Shown here in pieces: positions 45,346-54,275 of a stretch of 64,000 nucleotides of DNA. The notes beneath the pieces were generated by a model, which saw nothing but the letters and a program-made list of their open reading frames with translations, was not told where the DNA came from and did not search any database. The position numbers and the translations under genes are program-made. The DNA comes from Paenibacillus guangzhouensis (GTDB lineage: Bacteria > Bacillota > Bacilli > Paenibacillales > Paenibacillaceae): the NCBI RefSeq assembly GCF_009363075.1, contig NZ_CP045293.1, positions 2,294,001-2,358,000 on the forward strand, written 5' to 3'. The first letter of the stretch is position 1. Every line of letters begins with the position of its first letter.

Positions 45346-45366
45346 ATTATATTGTAAACGCTTCCA
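45346..45366 (-). promoter_or_regulatory. cre (CcpA) site abutting a TATAAT -10 element of glycosidase gene 1
   Basis: TGTAAACGCTTCCA (45353-45366) matches the cre consensus TGWAANCGNTNWCA at 13 of 14 positions. On the minus strand it is followed after one base by TATAAT (45351-45346). The site therefore falls in the -35/-10 spacer, where CcpA binding would block transcription. Confidence 0.7.
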
Positions 45367-45414
45367 AACGTGCTGATAATGATTACCCTTTGGTCCTTAC
45401 GTCCTTCCTATTTC

Positions 45415-47148
45415 CTAGTTGTGAAATAACACATCCCGTGTTGCTGGCTTCTTCGTAAGTTTCAACGTGAGCGACTGGTCTGGCGACTCTAGCGACGATT
45501 GAACGGCATGTTCCGAGACAGTAACCGATGTGGCACGATCAAGACACTGGTCAGGACCGCAGAGCGTCAATGCAAACAAGAACAGAGCTTCCTCCATGGC
45601 ATGGAAATCAATTTCTGCCGGTTCTCCTTCGTACAGGACATAATCCAAGCTGACAACCGGACCCTCCTCGATCAATTCCCAGTGGAACGCGCTGAATCCA
45701 TCCATTGCGCCATACAATGCCTTGACTGATAAGGTCGTCTCCCCAAGGCTCATTTGGAATGCATCTTCGCCCATCTGCTTCCATGCAGGTACTTTACCGG
45801 TACTTCCAATTTCAATCCTGATTCGCAAGTCCGAAGCGGTCATCCATCCATGAATAGGATCCAAATTCACATGTGTATCTCCGCCGTCCAGTGCAAACTG
45901 AATGCCGTACAGTACGGAAACTTGCTCCTGCGAACTTGTATACACGGCCGAGCAAAAATCGTACCCGTCGTGCAGCACCCTTAGCTGGATATAACTCTGC
46001 TCCTGATTCCCGGTGTGAACGTAACCCAGTAGATTTCGGCACTGCTTCCACATCACATTATGATTGAACGTGCCAAGCGTGAACTCAGGAGTCATGTACG
46101 TATAAGCCGTCCGCGTCCGGAACTCGTGATATGGAGGCAAATCCTGTCTCAGCTCCCGCACATCGATGCTGGTGAACAGTCCATGGAGCCGCTTCGGACA
46201 GACGATGCCTTGCGCATACCATTCCAGCCCATATACGAACTCATCATCGCTCACAAATAGCACTTCACCTTTGCAAGCCATCTGAAGGAAAGATAGGTGC
46301 GAGCGCCCTAGAAACGTCTGATAGGAACGAGCATGCGGTCCGGACCACTGCTTCAGCTGCGGATGAAAATGTTCGGCAACCGTCAGCCATGTCGCATCTA
46401 ACAGCTCATTCGCCAATCGCTTGGCCTCTACCGTGTTCGAATACGTCACGAGTGCGGATAGTTCCAGGATCGCCACCGTACTGTAAGCCGGACTATTATA
46501 CTCCAGAAATGCGCCGGTCTGCGTGGAGTAATCGTACAGCCGCTGGAGACGATCTAAGCCATACTCGAAATAAGCACGATTCATTAATCGTTCGCCCGCG
46601 ATCAACGTAACGAATGCCCCCATAATCGCGATATTCGTATAATCTGGACCCACATTGCGTTTGATGATGGCTTCGCAGCTATGACAGATCGCTTGGCTTG
46701 TTAATTGCTGAAGATCGGCCGGGAGTCGGTTGCTATGCCGCATCAACACCTGCAGCAGACGCCTTCCGATGAAATCGGCCCAGTTCCAATCGGGCGGTGA
46801 CATCATGGACAACGGCTCTTCAAAGTACCAAGACCATATCCCGTAGGTAGGCGAATCCGCCTGTTGATCCTGAAGGATTAGGATGGTTCGCAGTATTTCG
46901 AATGCCCGATCGAGATAGGTGTCCTCATGGCTATCCAGAATGGCTAGGGCATAGTCAAGCGAATCTCGTATGGGGTGAACATATTCTACATTTCTAAGCT
47001 TCGTATGATACCCAGGACTCGTGAACGGTGTGCGAAGCATCTTGATGTCTTCATTGTAATTCACATGATTCGGTTCCAAAGCTTTCTTGAGGAAGGGAAG
47101 CCACTGGGTTTCCTCCTCGTATATGCTGCTGTAATTCGTGCTCGACAT
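45415..47148 (-). CDS. unrecognised 577-residue cytoplasmic protein, helical-toroid then beta layout
   Basis: I do not recognise this protein by name. Residues about 1-290 are helix-rich with repeated hairpins (DYALAILDSHEDTYLDRAFEILRTILILQ; WNWADFIGRRLLQVLMRH; NVGPDYTNIAIMGAFVTLIAGERL, fragments) like an (alpha/alpha)6 toroid. Residues about 300-577 look beta-rich and aromatic. That order is common to polysaccharide lyases of the heparinase II/III and alginate-lyase type and to some glycoside hydrolases. No signal peptide, so it acts inside the cell. AAGGAGG precedes the ATG. It follows the importer genes, separated from the binding-protein gene by a stem-loop, and so probably processes the imported oligosaccharide. 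Confidence 0.6.
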   Translation of the reverse strand: MSSTNYSSIYEEETQWLPFLKKALEPNHVNYNEDIKMLRTPFTSPGYHTKLRNVEYVHPIRDSLDYALAILDSHEDTYLDRAFEILRTILILQDQQADSPTYGIWSWYFEEPLSMMSPPDWNWADFIGRRLLQVLMRHSNRLPADLQQLTSQAICHSCEAIIKRNVGPDYTNIAIMGAFVTLIAGERLMNRAYFEYGLDRLQRLYDYSTQTGAFLEYNSPAYSTVAILELSALVTYSNTVEAKRLANELLDATWLTVAEHFHPQLKQWSGPHARSYQTFLGRSHLSFLQMACKGEVLFVSDDEFVYGLEWYAQGIVCPKRLHGLFTSIDVRELRQDLPPYHEFRTRTAYTYMTPEFTLGTFNHNVMWKQCRNLLGYVHTGNQEQSYIQLRVLHDGYDFCSAVYTSSQEQVSVLYGIQFALDGGDTHVNLDPIHGWMTASDLRIRIEIGSTGKVPAWKQMGEDAFQMSLGETTLSVKALYGAMDGFSAFHWELIEEGPVVSLDYVLYEGEPAEIDFHAMEEALFLFALTLCGPDQCLDRATSVTVSEHAVQSSLESPDQSLTLKLTKKPATRDVLFHN

Positions 47149-47181
47149 GTTTTTGCCTCCTTATCTTAACCTGGTTGCGGG

Positions 47182-47214
47182 ATGCTTCTGGTCCTTTAAG
47201 GCATTCAGAAGCAT
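47182..47214 (-). other. intra-operon stem-loop after the binding-protein gene
   Basis: ATGCTTCTG (47182-47190) and CAGAAGCAT (47206-47214) form a 9-bp stem with a 15-base loop and no U-run. Placed just after the abundant binding-protein gene, such hairpins typically stabilise the upstream mRNA or lower downstream expression. Confidence 0.45.
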
Positions 47215-47240
47215 ACCTACCGGGTATTCCAACGGCATTT

Positions 47241-48827
47241 CTACTTCAGATTATCTTTGTTGGCGTCATACCACGCTTGCGCGAGTTTCTCCACATTATC
47301 GCCGCCAAGACGCTTCCATTCTTTCCGCAATTCGTTCAGACCTTGCTCAGGTGTCATCGAGCTTCCGCCGGTCACGACCTTAGCTTCAATCTGTTGTGCG
47401 ATCGGATTAAATGTCGCGATTAATTGGGTCAATTCAGGGAAATCCGGATTAAACGGAATATCTCTGCGGTATTTATTTTTCATGACCAACTCTAGTGACT
47501 TCCCTTTTTCCTTGGCATAATTTTGAGAAATTTCATCTTTAGAGGCCATGGCGAGGAAAGTCTCCGGTTGCAACACGTTATCGATCATGATGGCATATTC
47601 AAACGCATAGGATACTTCCTTCTTGAATTTTTCTGGATCGATTTTCTGCCGGACGCCGTCTACCATGTTAAAGTGGACGTTTTCTTCGCCATACTTGAGC
47701 GGTACCCAGCCATCCTGCAGCATCCAATCGATAAATTGAATCGCTGATTTGATCTGCTCTTCATTCATCTTGCTGTTGAAAGCAGTGAATACGCTTGGCG
47801 GGGCCTCTTGGTACAATCCGTTTTTGCCGTATTTGCTGCTAAGCGATTCGAGGGGAACCAGCTTCGCTTTGGGATCGTTTTTCACCACGTTGTTATTCAA
47901 CTCTTCGATATCCCAGTTACCAAAATAAATACCCGCTTTGCCTGTCGTCAGTAGTTGACTTGAGCGCTGGAAATTCGTATCTGTAATATATTCCTTATCG
48001 ATCAATCCTTCGTCGAAGAGCTGCTTCTGGAAAGTTAACGTATCCACATAGCGGTCGAGCGTTCTACCGAATTGCAATTTGCCATCCTCGACGTACCATT
48101 GGTTCTCGCTTGTAAAAAAGAAAGCTTGATCAATCGAGTTGGCACTCACGCTTAATGCGATCGGCACGGTGTCTGCTTGACCATTGCCATCCGGGTCCCC
48201 ATCCTTGAATTTGCGAGCCACATCGATAAATTCTTCCAGCGTTGTCGGCGCCTTCAGTCCGAGCTTATCCAGCCAGTCTTGACGAATCCACATCCCATGA
48301 TTGGCAAGCGTCTCACGTACGAACGATACTGCATATACTTTCCCGTTAAACTTCAAGTAAGGCTGCAGCTCGGGATGCTTCTCCAGATACGCTTTGTACG
48401 TCGTGCTGTACTTGTCGATATAATCGCCAATGGGCTGGATTGCGCCTTGATTCGCCAACTGACTAATGTAATTCCGATCGTATTCCCAGATCAGATCAGG
48501 TGCCTCGCCGGCTGCGATTAACGCGTTCAGTTTCGGCTGAGCTTGGTTGCGTGCAACGGGTACCCATTTCACATTCACGGGAGATTTCTCATTAATCCAC
48601 TTCGTCCAACGATTATTCTCGTACGTTCCTTCTTCTGTAGGTACTTTCCCGCGATCGAACATCGAAATGCTAATTTCCTTCTTAGATTCCGCATTGACCG
48701 TGGTAGGTGAGCCAGTCGAACTAACCGGCTGCTCCGATGCGGATTTGTTCGAGGTGCATGCGACCAGCATCGTCACAGACACTGTGATCACCATCAGGCT
48801 CGTCATGGCGTGTTTCAGCTTTTTCAT
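47241..48827 (-). CDS. oligosaccharide ABC transporter substrate-binding lipoprotein (YtcQ/LipO type)
   Basis: 528 residues. Signal peptide with lipobox LVAC (C24). The mature part has NRWTKWINEKSPVNVKWVPVARNQAQPKLNALIAAGEAPDLIW (in parts), GVWIRQDWLDKLGLKAPTTLEEF-like text (MWIRQDWLDKLGLKAPTTLE) and GDPDGNGQADTVPIAL. The DPDGNGxxDT loop is characteristic of this large binding-protein group, found with rhamnogalacturonan importers. The start is ATG 48827 with AAAGGGG upstream; the 43-residue upstream extension is spurious. Third gene of the importer operon. Confidence 0.92.
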   Translation of the reverse strand: MKKLKHAMTSLMVITVSVTMLVACTSNKSASEQPVSSTGSPTTVNAESKKEISISMFDRGKVPTEEGTYENNRWTKWINEKSPVNVKWVPVARNQAQPKLNALIAAGEAPDLIWEYDRNYISQLANQGAIQPIGDYIDKYSTTYKAYLEKHPELQPYLKFNGKVYAVSFVRETLANHGMWIRQDWLDKLGLKAPTTLEEFIDVARKFKDGDPDGNGQADTVPIALSVSANSIDQAFFFTSENQWYVEDGKLQFGRTLDRYVDTLTFQKQLFDEGLIDKEYITDTNFQRSSQLLTTGKAGIYFGNWDIEELNNNVVKNDPKAKLVPLESLSSKYGKNGLYQEAPPSVFTAFNSKMNEEQIKSAIQFIDWMLQDGWVPLKYGEENVHFNMVDGVRQKIDPEKFKKEVSYAFEYAIMIDNVLQPETFLAMASKDEISQNYAKEKGKSLELVMKNKYRRDIPFNPDFPELTQLIATFNPIAQQIEAKVVTGGSSMTPEQGLNELRKEWKRLGGDNVEKLAQAWYDANKDNLK

Positions 48828-48889
48828 CGTTTCATCCCCTTTATCATATTGATCTATATCAAGAGCCTTCGGCCCTGTGATATCTGCCG

Positions 48890-49780
48890 TCAGCCCTTGA
48901 CCGACCCAATAAGTACACCTTTGACGAAATGCTTCTGGAGGAACGGATAAATGCACAGGATCGGCGTGACGACGATGACGACTGCTGCCGCCTTCAGTGC
49001 CTCTGGCGTCAGAAGAACCTGCTCCAACGCCTCATTCCCTCCCATATTGTTCAGTAGGTTACTGTCCACCAGACTGATCATCTGATACAGCTTAACCATG
49101 ACGGTCAGCTTCGTCGATTCTGTGATATACAGCATCACGTTGAAGTAACTGTTCCACCATCCAACGGCATAGAACAGGGACAACGCCGCCAAAATCGGCT
49201 TACACAGCGGTAAATAGATTTGCAGCAGGATTCGCAAGTCACCAGCACCATCGATGGATGCCGACTCCTCAATTTCCTCCGGAAGTCCTTCCATGAACGT
49301 CTTCATCACAAACATGTTATACGTACTGATCAATCCCGGCAGCCAAATGGCCCAATACGAATTCATAAGCCCAAGTGATTTAATCAATATAAAATTAGGA
49401 ATCAACCCTGCGACAAACAACATGGAAATCGTAATGCATAGGAGTAATCCATTTCGACCCACCAATCTTTTTCTTGAGAGCGGATAAGCCGCCATGATCG
49501 TCATGATCACGTTAAACAAGGTACCGACAATCGTAACGATAATGGTATTTCCCATCGCCATGATGAGCTGTCCATCATCGAACAGCCGACGATACGCAAC
49601 CGTATTGAATTCGATCGGCCACAAAAACACTTCGCCGGACGTAATCGCCCTGCTGCTGCTGAGAGACGCCACGATTTCGTACCAGAACGGGAATAAGGTT
49701 AACAACGAAATACCACCTAGGATTGCGTAAGCGCTTACGATTGTGAGTTTATTGAAGATTCTTCTTTCGGTTCGTATCAT
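48890..49780 (-). CDS. carbohydrate ABC transporter permease (YtcP/LplC type)
   Basis: 296 residues, six membrane helices. The coupling loop is EIEESASIDGAGDLRILLQIYLPL, and the C-terminus reads FVKGVLIGSVKG, both typical of YtcP/LplC proteins. It starts 4 bp after the partner permease. No ATPase is encoded here; an MsmX-like shared ATPase is expected. Confidence 0.93.
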   Translation of the reverse strand: MIRTERRIFNKLTIVSAYAILGGISLLTLFPFWYEIVASLSSSRAITSGEVFLWPIEFNTVAYRRLFDDGQLIMAMGNTIIVTIVGTLFNVIMTIMAAYPLSRKRLVGRNGLLLCITISMLFVAGLIPNFILIKSLGLMNSYWAIWLPGLISTYNMFVMKTFMEGLPEEIEESASIDGAGDLRILLQIYLPLCKPILAALSLFYAVGWWNSYFNVMLYITESTKLTVMVKLYQMISLVDSNLLNNMGGNEALEQVLLTPEALKAAAVVIVVTPILCIYPFLQKHFVKGVLIGSVKG

Positions 49781-49784
49781 CGAA

Positions 49785-50759
49785 TCACCACAGCCCCCGT
49801 TCCCCGAAAAGTCGGATCAGGCGATTGACGCCGAGAACGAGAATGACGCCAATAACCGATTGGAACAAACCGATGGCCGTCGTGTAACTGTAGCTCATGT
49901 TCTGAAGTCCTACCCTGTACACATACGTACTAATGACATCCGCTACATCCAGTACGGAATTATTCTGATGGACAAGCGTCTGTTCCAAGCCGACGTCCAT
50001 CATTTGTCCCATGCGGAGTATGAGCAAGATGGCAATCGTACCGCGGATGCCAGGCAACGTGATATGCCAGATTTGCCGCAGCTTGGCGGCACCGTCGATC
50101 TTGGCTGCTTCATAGAGCTGAGGATCAATTGAAGCCATCGCCGCCAGATATAGAATCGTTCCCCAGCCGGCTTCTCGCCAAATCCCTGCGATCGTATAGG
50201 CAATCGGCCACCAGAATGAATCGGCCATGAAATAGATGCTTTCTCCGCCGGTTATTTTCTTGAGCAGCAGATTCACGATCCCCGTACTCGGCGATAATGC
50301 GGCAATGACAATGCTGCCTAGCACCGCCCATGACATGAAGTGGGGAATGTAGAGCATATTTTGCACGATCCGCTTATACCAGTTCCGGCGAACTTCATTT
50401 AATAGAAGAGCGAGTATGATCGGAACGGGGAATCCGAACACCAGACTGTACAGGTTAAGCATGAGCGTGTTCCTCAGGATCCTCCAAAAATCCGAGCTAG
50501 CGAATATCATTTGAAAATGTTTGAATCCGACCCACGAACTGCCGAATACACCGTCCGAGAATCGATAGTCTTTAAAAGCAATGATCTCTCCGACAATCGG
50601 AACGTATTTAAAAAGAAAATAAAAACAGAAGACAGGCACAAGCATAAAATATAAATATTTGTCCCGCAGCATTCTCCTCCAGATCGGACGCCTGGATAGT
50701 CCATTACGTACGGCATGTGATCCGGTCTGCGATTCCGCTGTCGCTAACCTCCCTTTCAT
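49785..50759 (-). CDS. carbohydrate ABC transporter permease (YteP/LplB type)
   Basis: 324 residues. The start of the membrane part, MLRDKYLYFMLVPVFCFYFLFKYVPIVGEIIAFKDYRF (in part), and the loop QLYEAAKIDGAAKLRQIWHITLPGI are diagnostic of YteP/LplB permeases. A ribosome-binding site AGGATGAGGA precedes ATG 50759. It is the first transporter gene, 201 bp after the AraC-type regulator gene. Confidence 0.93.
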   Translation of the reverse strand: MKGRLATAESQTGSHAVRNGLSRRPIWRRMLRDKYLYFMLVPVFCFYFLFKYVPIVGEIIAFKDYRFSDGVFGSSWVGFKHFQMIFASSDFWRILRNTLMLNLYSLVFGFPVPIILALLLNEVRRNWYKRIVQNMLYIPHFMSWAVLGSIVIAALSPSTGIVNLLLKKITGGESIYFMADSFWWPIAYTIAGIWREAGWGTILYLAAMASIDPQLYEAAKIDGAAKLRQIWHITLPGIRGTIAILLILRMGQMMDVGLEQTLVHQNNSVLDVADVISTYVYRVGLQNMSYSYTTAIGLFQSVIGVILVLGVNRLIRLFGERGLW

Positions 50760-50960
50760 AAGTCCTCATCCTTTCGTATCATATCGCCTCACCATTTCAC
50801 ATGAAGACATGCGACTGATGTGTGCTACGATTCAAATTGTAGGAGAGGAAGCCTTAACCCAGAAAGAGACGCGTTATGCAATTAGTGACTTTTCTTACAA
50901 AATACCGGGTCGCATTTTTTATGATTTGTTCATTTTTATGCGATGTGATTCGTAAAAACC

Positions 50961-53273
50961 TTATTCTACCGCGATTTCGGTATTTGCACCTAGCACCCAA
51001 TCCCGATGCTCCGAAGGCGTCATGCCTGTATATTTCTTAAATGCCCGCAAAAAGCTTCGCGTATTGTTATACCCAACCTCTTCGGCAATATCGTTGATTT
51101 TGCGATTCTTATCCATGAGCAAGGCAACGGCAGCTTTAACCCGTGTCTCAATCAAGTAATCGATGAAGTTCTTCTCGGTATGTTCTTTGAACAATTTGCT
51201 AATGTAAGTTGGAGTGAGTTCAAACTGATCAGCCAACTGCGCAAGTGAAAATTCGCTTTCTCGATAATGCTCCTCAATATAGATCAACATGTTCTCGATC
51301 AACTTATTACTGCCCCGCTGCTCCCGCTTCTCTTCTACTTTGCTCGCTATCTGCGTAAGCGCCTCCAGCACGATCTGCTCCAGCACCTTCCAATCATGGC
51401 AACGGTTCATGCGTTCGTGAAGATTGCCCATGCTATTCAGAACTTCGTCAGTATCAATACCCGTCGCAGCAATAGCCTGCAACGATTTCATCACCAGCTC
51501 ATAGGATAGATGCCGGATGAGCTCCGGGGATAGACCGTCTCCAATCGCCTCCTGGTACAAGAGTGCTACGTTTTTCCTGATCTTCTCGATCTCCGTATGC
51601 CTCAGCGCTTCCATAATGCGTTCCGTCATCTTAATGAGACGATAATAATCCTGATTATCCGATCCGATCAAATCTTCAAATGAAATAACGGCATGGCTGC
51701 CGAGCACCATGCGATAGTGCAGTGCTTTTTGTGATTGGTCAAACGATGTGGGAATATCTTTCATGTCGGAATAACATCTACCTACACCGGCCGATACGCG
51801 TAGTCCGAACTGATGCTTCATAACATCCAGGATGAGTTCAAGAATCGTTAAGGCTTGCAGATGGTTCTGTTCCACATCCCCTTCCGCGAAGCTAAAAATA
51901 ATGGCAGATCTACCTGATCCTAAATCGATTGCAACCCCGGCGGTCTCCATATGGATCAATTCTTCGGCGACATTACAGAGCACATAGGTATACAGCGTCT
52001 CATCCTTGGAGTTCATGCTGCCTTCCTTTTCAATCTCGGCCGTACAGACGACGAACATGCTTGGATGCAATGGAAACCCGGTAAATTCTAACTGGCGACT
52101 TACGGACGAATATTCGGTTCGATAACCCGCTAACATATCCATTACGATTCTCCATTTCAGAATCGGCTTGGAGTCCCGAACTCGCTGCTCCAGTTGTTCG
52201 CGATCCATGAACATTTGGTCGAACACCGTTTCCAAATAATCGAGTCTGGCAACCTGTCCCGGCTTCATCGGCTTGAATGCGCCTGTCATTTTGCTTACCA
52301 AGCGATCCAGCGGTCTAAAGGTTCGACGGTTCACGTAGAAGAGCACGGATAACGCGAGCACGACCATCAAGACGACAATGCCGATCATCAGATTTCGAAT
52401 CGATTCCAACGGCTGGTACAACTGGGTCTCAGGAATAACGCTGACAATTCTCCACCCCGTATAATTGGACTTCGTATAGAAGATGGACTGCTTGCCTCCA
52501 TTCCATTCGACTGCGAATTGCCCGCTACCCTTCGAGCCTAATATCCGGTTGATGTAAGGAATGTCCGTCATATTCTTATATAACTGCGATTTGTCGTCAT
52601 GCGTCACGATGTTCCCTTTGTCATCGATGATGAACGTATGCATCCCCTCTTGATTGCCAGCGAACACGTCGCTAATCATGCGGTAGAGCATGTCCTCATT
52701 GATATTGACGGCTACAAGCCCCTTCCGATAACCTGGACTGCTAATTAACGGATAGGGACGGATGAGCGTGACGACATCCTGCATTTTCTCCCCATCCCAT
52801 ACTTTGTGCGTCGCGATCCATTTTGTGTAACCTGCCATATCCAAATAGCCGCTTAACCAATGGTCTTCTGATTCGTTTTTCTTAATAAAAGCTTTATCCG
52901 TCAATACATCGCCGCTAATGTTCGAGTAGACAAAGACGGAGGAGAATTGATCGTTGGCATGCACCATCGTCTTCAATTTGTTCGACAACCCGAAGAAGTT
53001 GACATACTTCTGAGAGACATCATCGAAGCTGTCATACATGAAATACACGTATTCCAGTTCTTCTGATAAGTTCAACAAGTCCTTCTCCGTCGAGTGAAAC
53101 ACGAGCTCGATCTTATCGTCGATCTGCTTGAGCAGCGCAATGTGCGTGTCTTTCAAATCGGTCTGCAGACGTCCTACCGTACCGAAATAAGACAAACTAA
53201 AGGTAATGATAATGATGATGATAAAAATCGATCCATAAATCATCATGACTTTCCCCGAAATACTTAAGCGCAT
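50961..53273 (-). CDS. membrane-anchored AraC-family activator with extracellular Cache sensor (YtdP/YesS type)
   Basis: 770 residues. Membrane helix 1 (about 9-29), an extracellular dCache-like sensor (about 35-295; FVYSNISGDVLTD, TFIIDDKGNIVTHDD, YTGWRIVSVIPETQLY), membrane helix 2 (about 302-325), a linker region of about 330 residues including GVGRCYSDMKDIPTSFDQSQKAL, and a C-terminal AraC double helix-turn-helix (about 665-765; FSLAQLADQFELTPTYISKLFKEHT, INDIAEEVGYNNTRSFLRAFKKYTGMTPSEH in parts). Length and layout match B. subtilis YtdP (772) and YesS (761), regulators of rhamnogalacturonan loci. It is upstream of the importer genes it presumably activates. Confidence 0.92.
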   Translation of the reverse strand: MRLSISGKVMMIYGSIFIIIIIITFSLSYFGTVGRLQTDLKDTHIALLKQIDDKIELVFHSTEKDLLNLSEELEYVYFMYDSFDDVSQKYVNFFGLSNKLKTMVHANDQFSSVFVYSNISGDVLTDKAFIKKNESEDHWLSGYLDMAGYTKWIATHKVWDGEKMQDVVTLIRPYPLISSPGYRKGLVAVNINEDMLYRMISDVFAGNQEGMHTFIIDDKGNIVTHDDKSQLYKNMTDIPYINRILGSKGSGQFAVEWNGGKQSIFYTKSNYTGWRIVSVIPETQLYQPLESIRNLMIGIVVLMVVLALSVLFYVNRRTFRPLDRLVSKMTGAFKPMKPGQVARLDYLETVFDQMFMDREQLEQRVRDSKPILKWRIVMDMLAGYRTEYSSVSRQLEFTGFPLHPSMFVVCTAEIEKEGSMNSKDETLYTYVLCNVAEELIHMETAGVAIDLGSGRSAIIFSFAEGDVEQNHLQALTILELILDVMKHQFGLRVSAGVGRCYSDMKDIPTSFDQSQKALHYRMVLGSHAVISFEDLIGSDNQDYYRLIKMTERIMEALRHTEIEKIRKNVALLYQEAIGDGLSPELIRHLSYELVMKSLQAIAATGIDTDEVLNSMGNLHERMNRCHDWKVLEQIVLEALTQIASKVEEKREQRGSNKLIENMLIYIEEHYRESEFSLAQLADQFELTPTYISKLFKEHTEKNFIDYLIETRVKAAVALLMDKNRKINDIAEEVGYNNTRSFLRAFKKYTGMTPSEHRDWVLGANTEIAVE

Positions 53274-53368
53274 AACTTCCCCCCCTTTAGATGTCTACTG
53301 GCTGTCCTTCATATTGTCGTGAGTTTACTATATCACTCAATGTTTTCCGTGAATATCACATGGATAGG

Positions 53369-53430
53369 AAAAATTCCCTTCTGTTCCATCGTTTCTCTCT
53401 AGTTAAGAGCCTTGATGGACAAAAGGGAAT
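53369..53430 (-). terminator. long intrinsic terminator after the deacetylase gene
   Basis: TTCCCTT-TGT-CCATC (53374-53390) pairs with GATGG-ACA-AAGGGAA (53414-53429). On the minus strand it is followed by UUUUU (plus A-run 53369-53373). It separates the GH105-deacetylase operon from the downstream AraC gene. Confidence 0.8.
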
Positions 53431-53467
53431 CTATCTTGATTACGAATACGTTATTAGCGTTGGCAGC

Positions 53468-54271
53468 TTACTTTACCAGTTCTATTTGACTACCGCCTTT
53501 CACTTCAATGACTTCACCATTCGCTTCCAGCCATATCGAATGATATGAGGGATTGTACACAAGATCCATCCCCGCCGAAAAACGGAGGCTCTGATACCTG
53601 CGCAAGTAATCCACGATTTCGATGTTCGTCGCGTACCATATGTCATCACGACCGCTAACCGATTCGCAAAAGCGCTCTATTACATCCCAGTTATTGTCGT
53701 GATCGAACTCGTAGCTGTGTCCCCAGACATACAGCATATGGAGATGCTGTCTTCGGCCTAGCTGCTTGAATGCCTCGGTCAATTCGAGCAGATTCTGATT
53801 GTGATGGCACGTGGGGTGCCATGCGAAGTAATCATCCGGCATTTGAAAATCGCCATGACTGAGAACCGTTCTAGCATAAGCGATCCCGAGGTGCGGAAGT
53901 ATCTCTTGCATTTGACGATTGAATGTGCCGTTGGGATAGGAGAAACCTCTGACAGGGTAACCGGAGATACGTTCTAGCGACTTCCGATCTTCCATCAATT
54001 CACCTACGATTTGCTCCCTCGTACATCGGGTTAATGTTGGATGTGTCACCGAATGCGCTGCGATTTCATGGCCTTGATACAGGTTCTTCACTTCTTCTAG
54101 AGGAATTCGATCGTGATGTCCGGCCAAACCCGAATTGAGATGGAACGTTCCTCGGATGCCGTGCTGATTCAATGTGCGAACCAAGCGTCTATCGGCTGAT
54201 CTTCCATCATCATAGCTCATCGTCAGTACTTTATGTTTCCCTTCGGGAAAGGTCAGTTGTACATTCGCCAC
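53468..54271 (-). CDS. NodB-type polysaccharide deacetylase family protein
   Basis: 267 residues. Carbohydrate esterase family 4 motifs: MSYDDG with D21/D22 (catalytic base and metal ligand), HSVTHP with H73 and H77 (metal ligands), and RGFSYPNGTFN (motif 3-like). No signal peptide, so it would act on cytoplasmic oligosaccharides, unlike most family members. Four bp downstream of the GH105 gene; it could remove acetyl groups from imported oligosaccharides. The exact substrate is unknown. Confidence 0.88.
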   Translation of the reverse strand: MANVQLTFPEGKHKVLTMSYDDGRSADRRLVRTLNQHGIRGTFHLNSGLAGHHDRIPLEEVKNLYQGHEIAAHSVTHPTLTRCTREQIVGELMEDRKSLERISGYPVRGFSYPNGTFNRQMQEILPHLGIAYARTVLSHGDFQMPDDYFAWHPTCHHNQNLLELTEAFKQLGRRQHLHMLYVWGHSYEFDHDNNWDVIERFCESVSGRDDIWYATNIEIVDYLRRYQSLRFSAGMDLVYNPSYHSIWLEANGEVIEVKGGSQIELVK

Positions 54272-54275
54272 TTCA

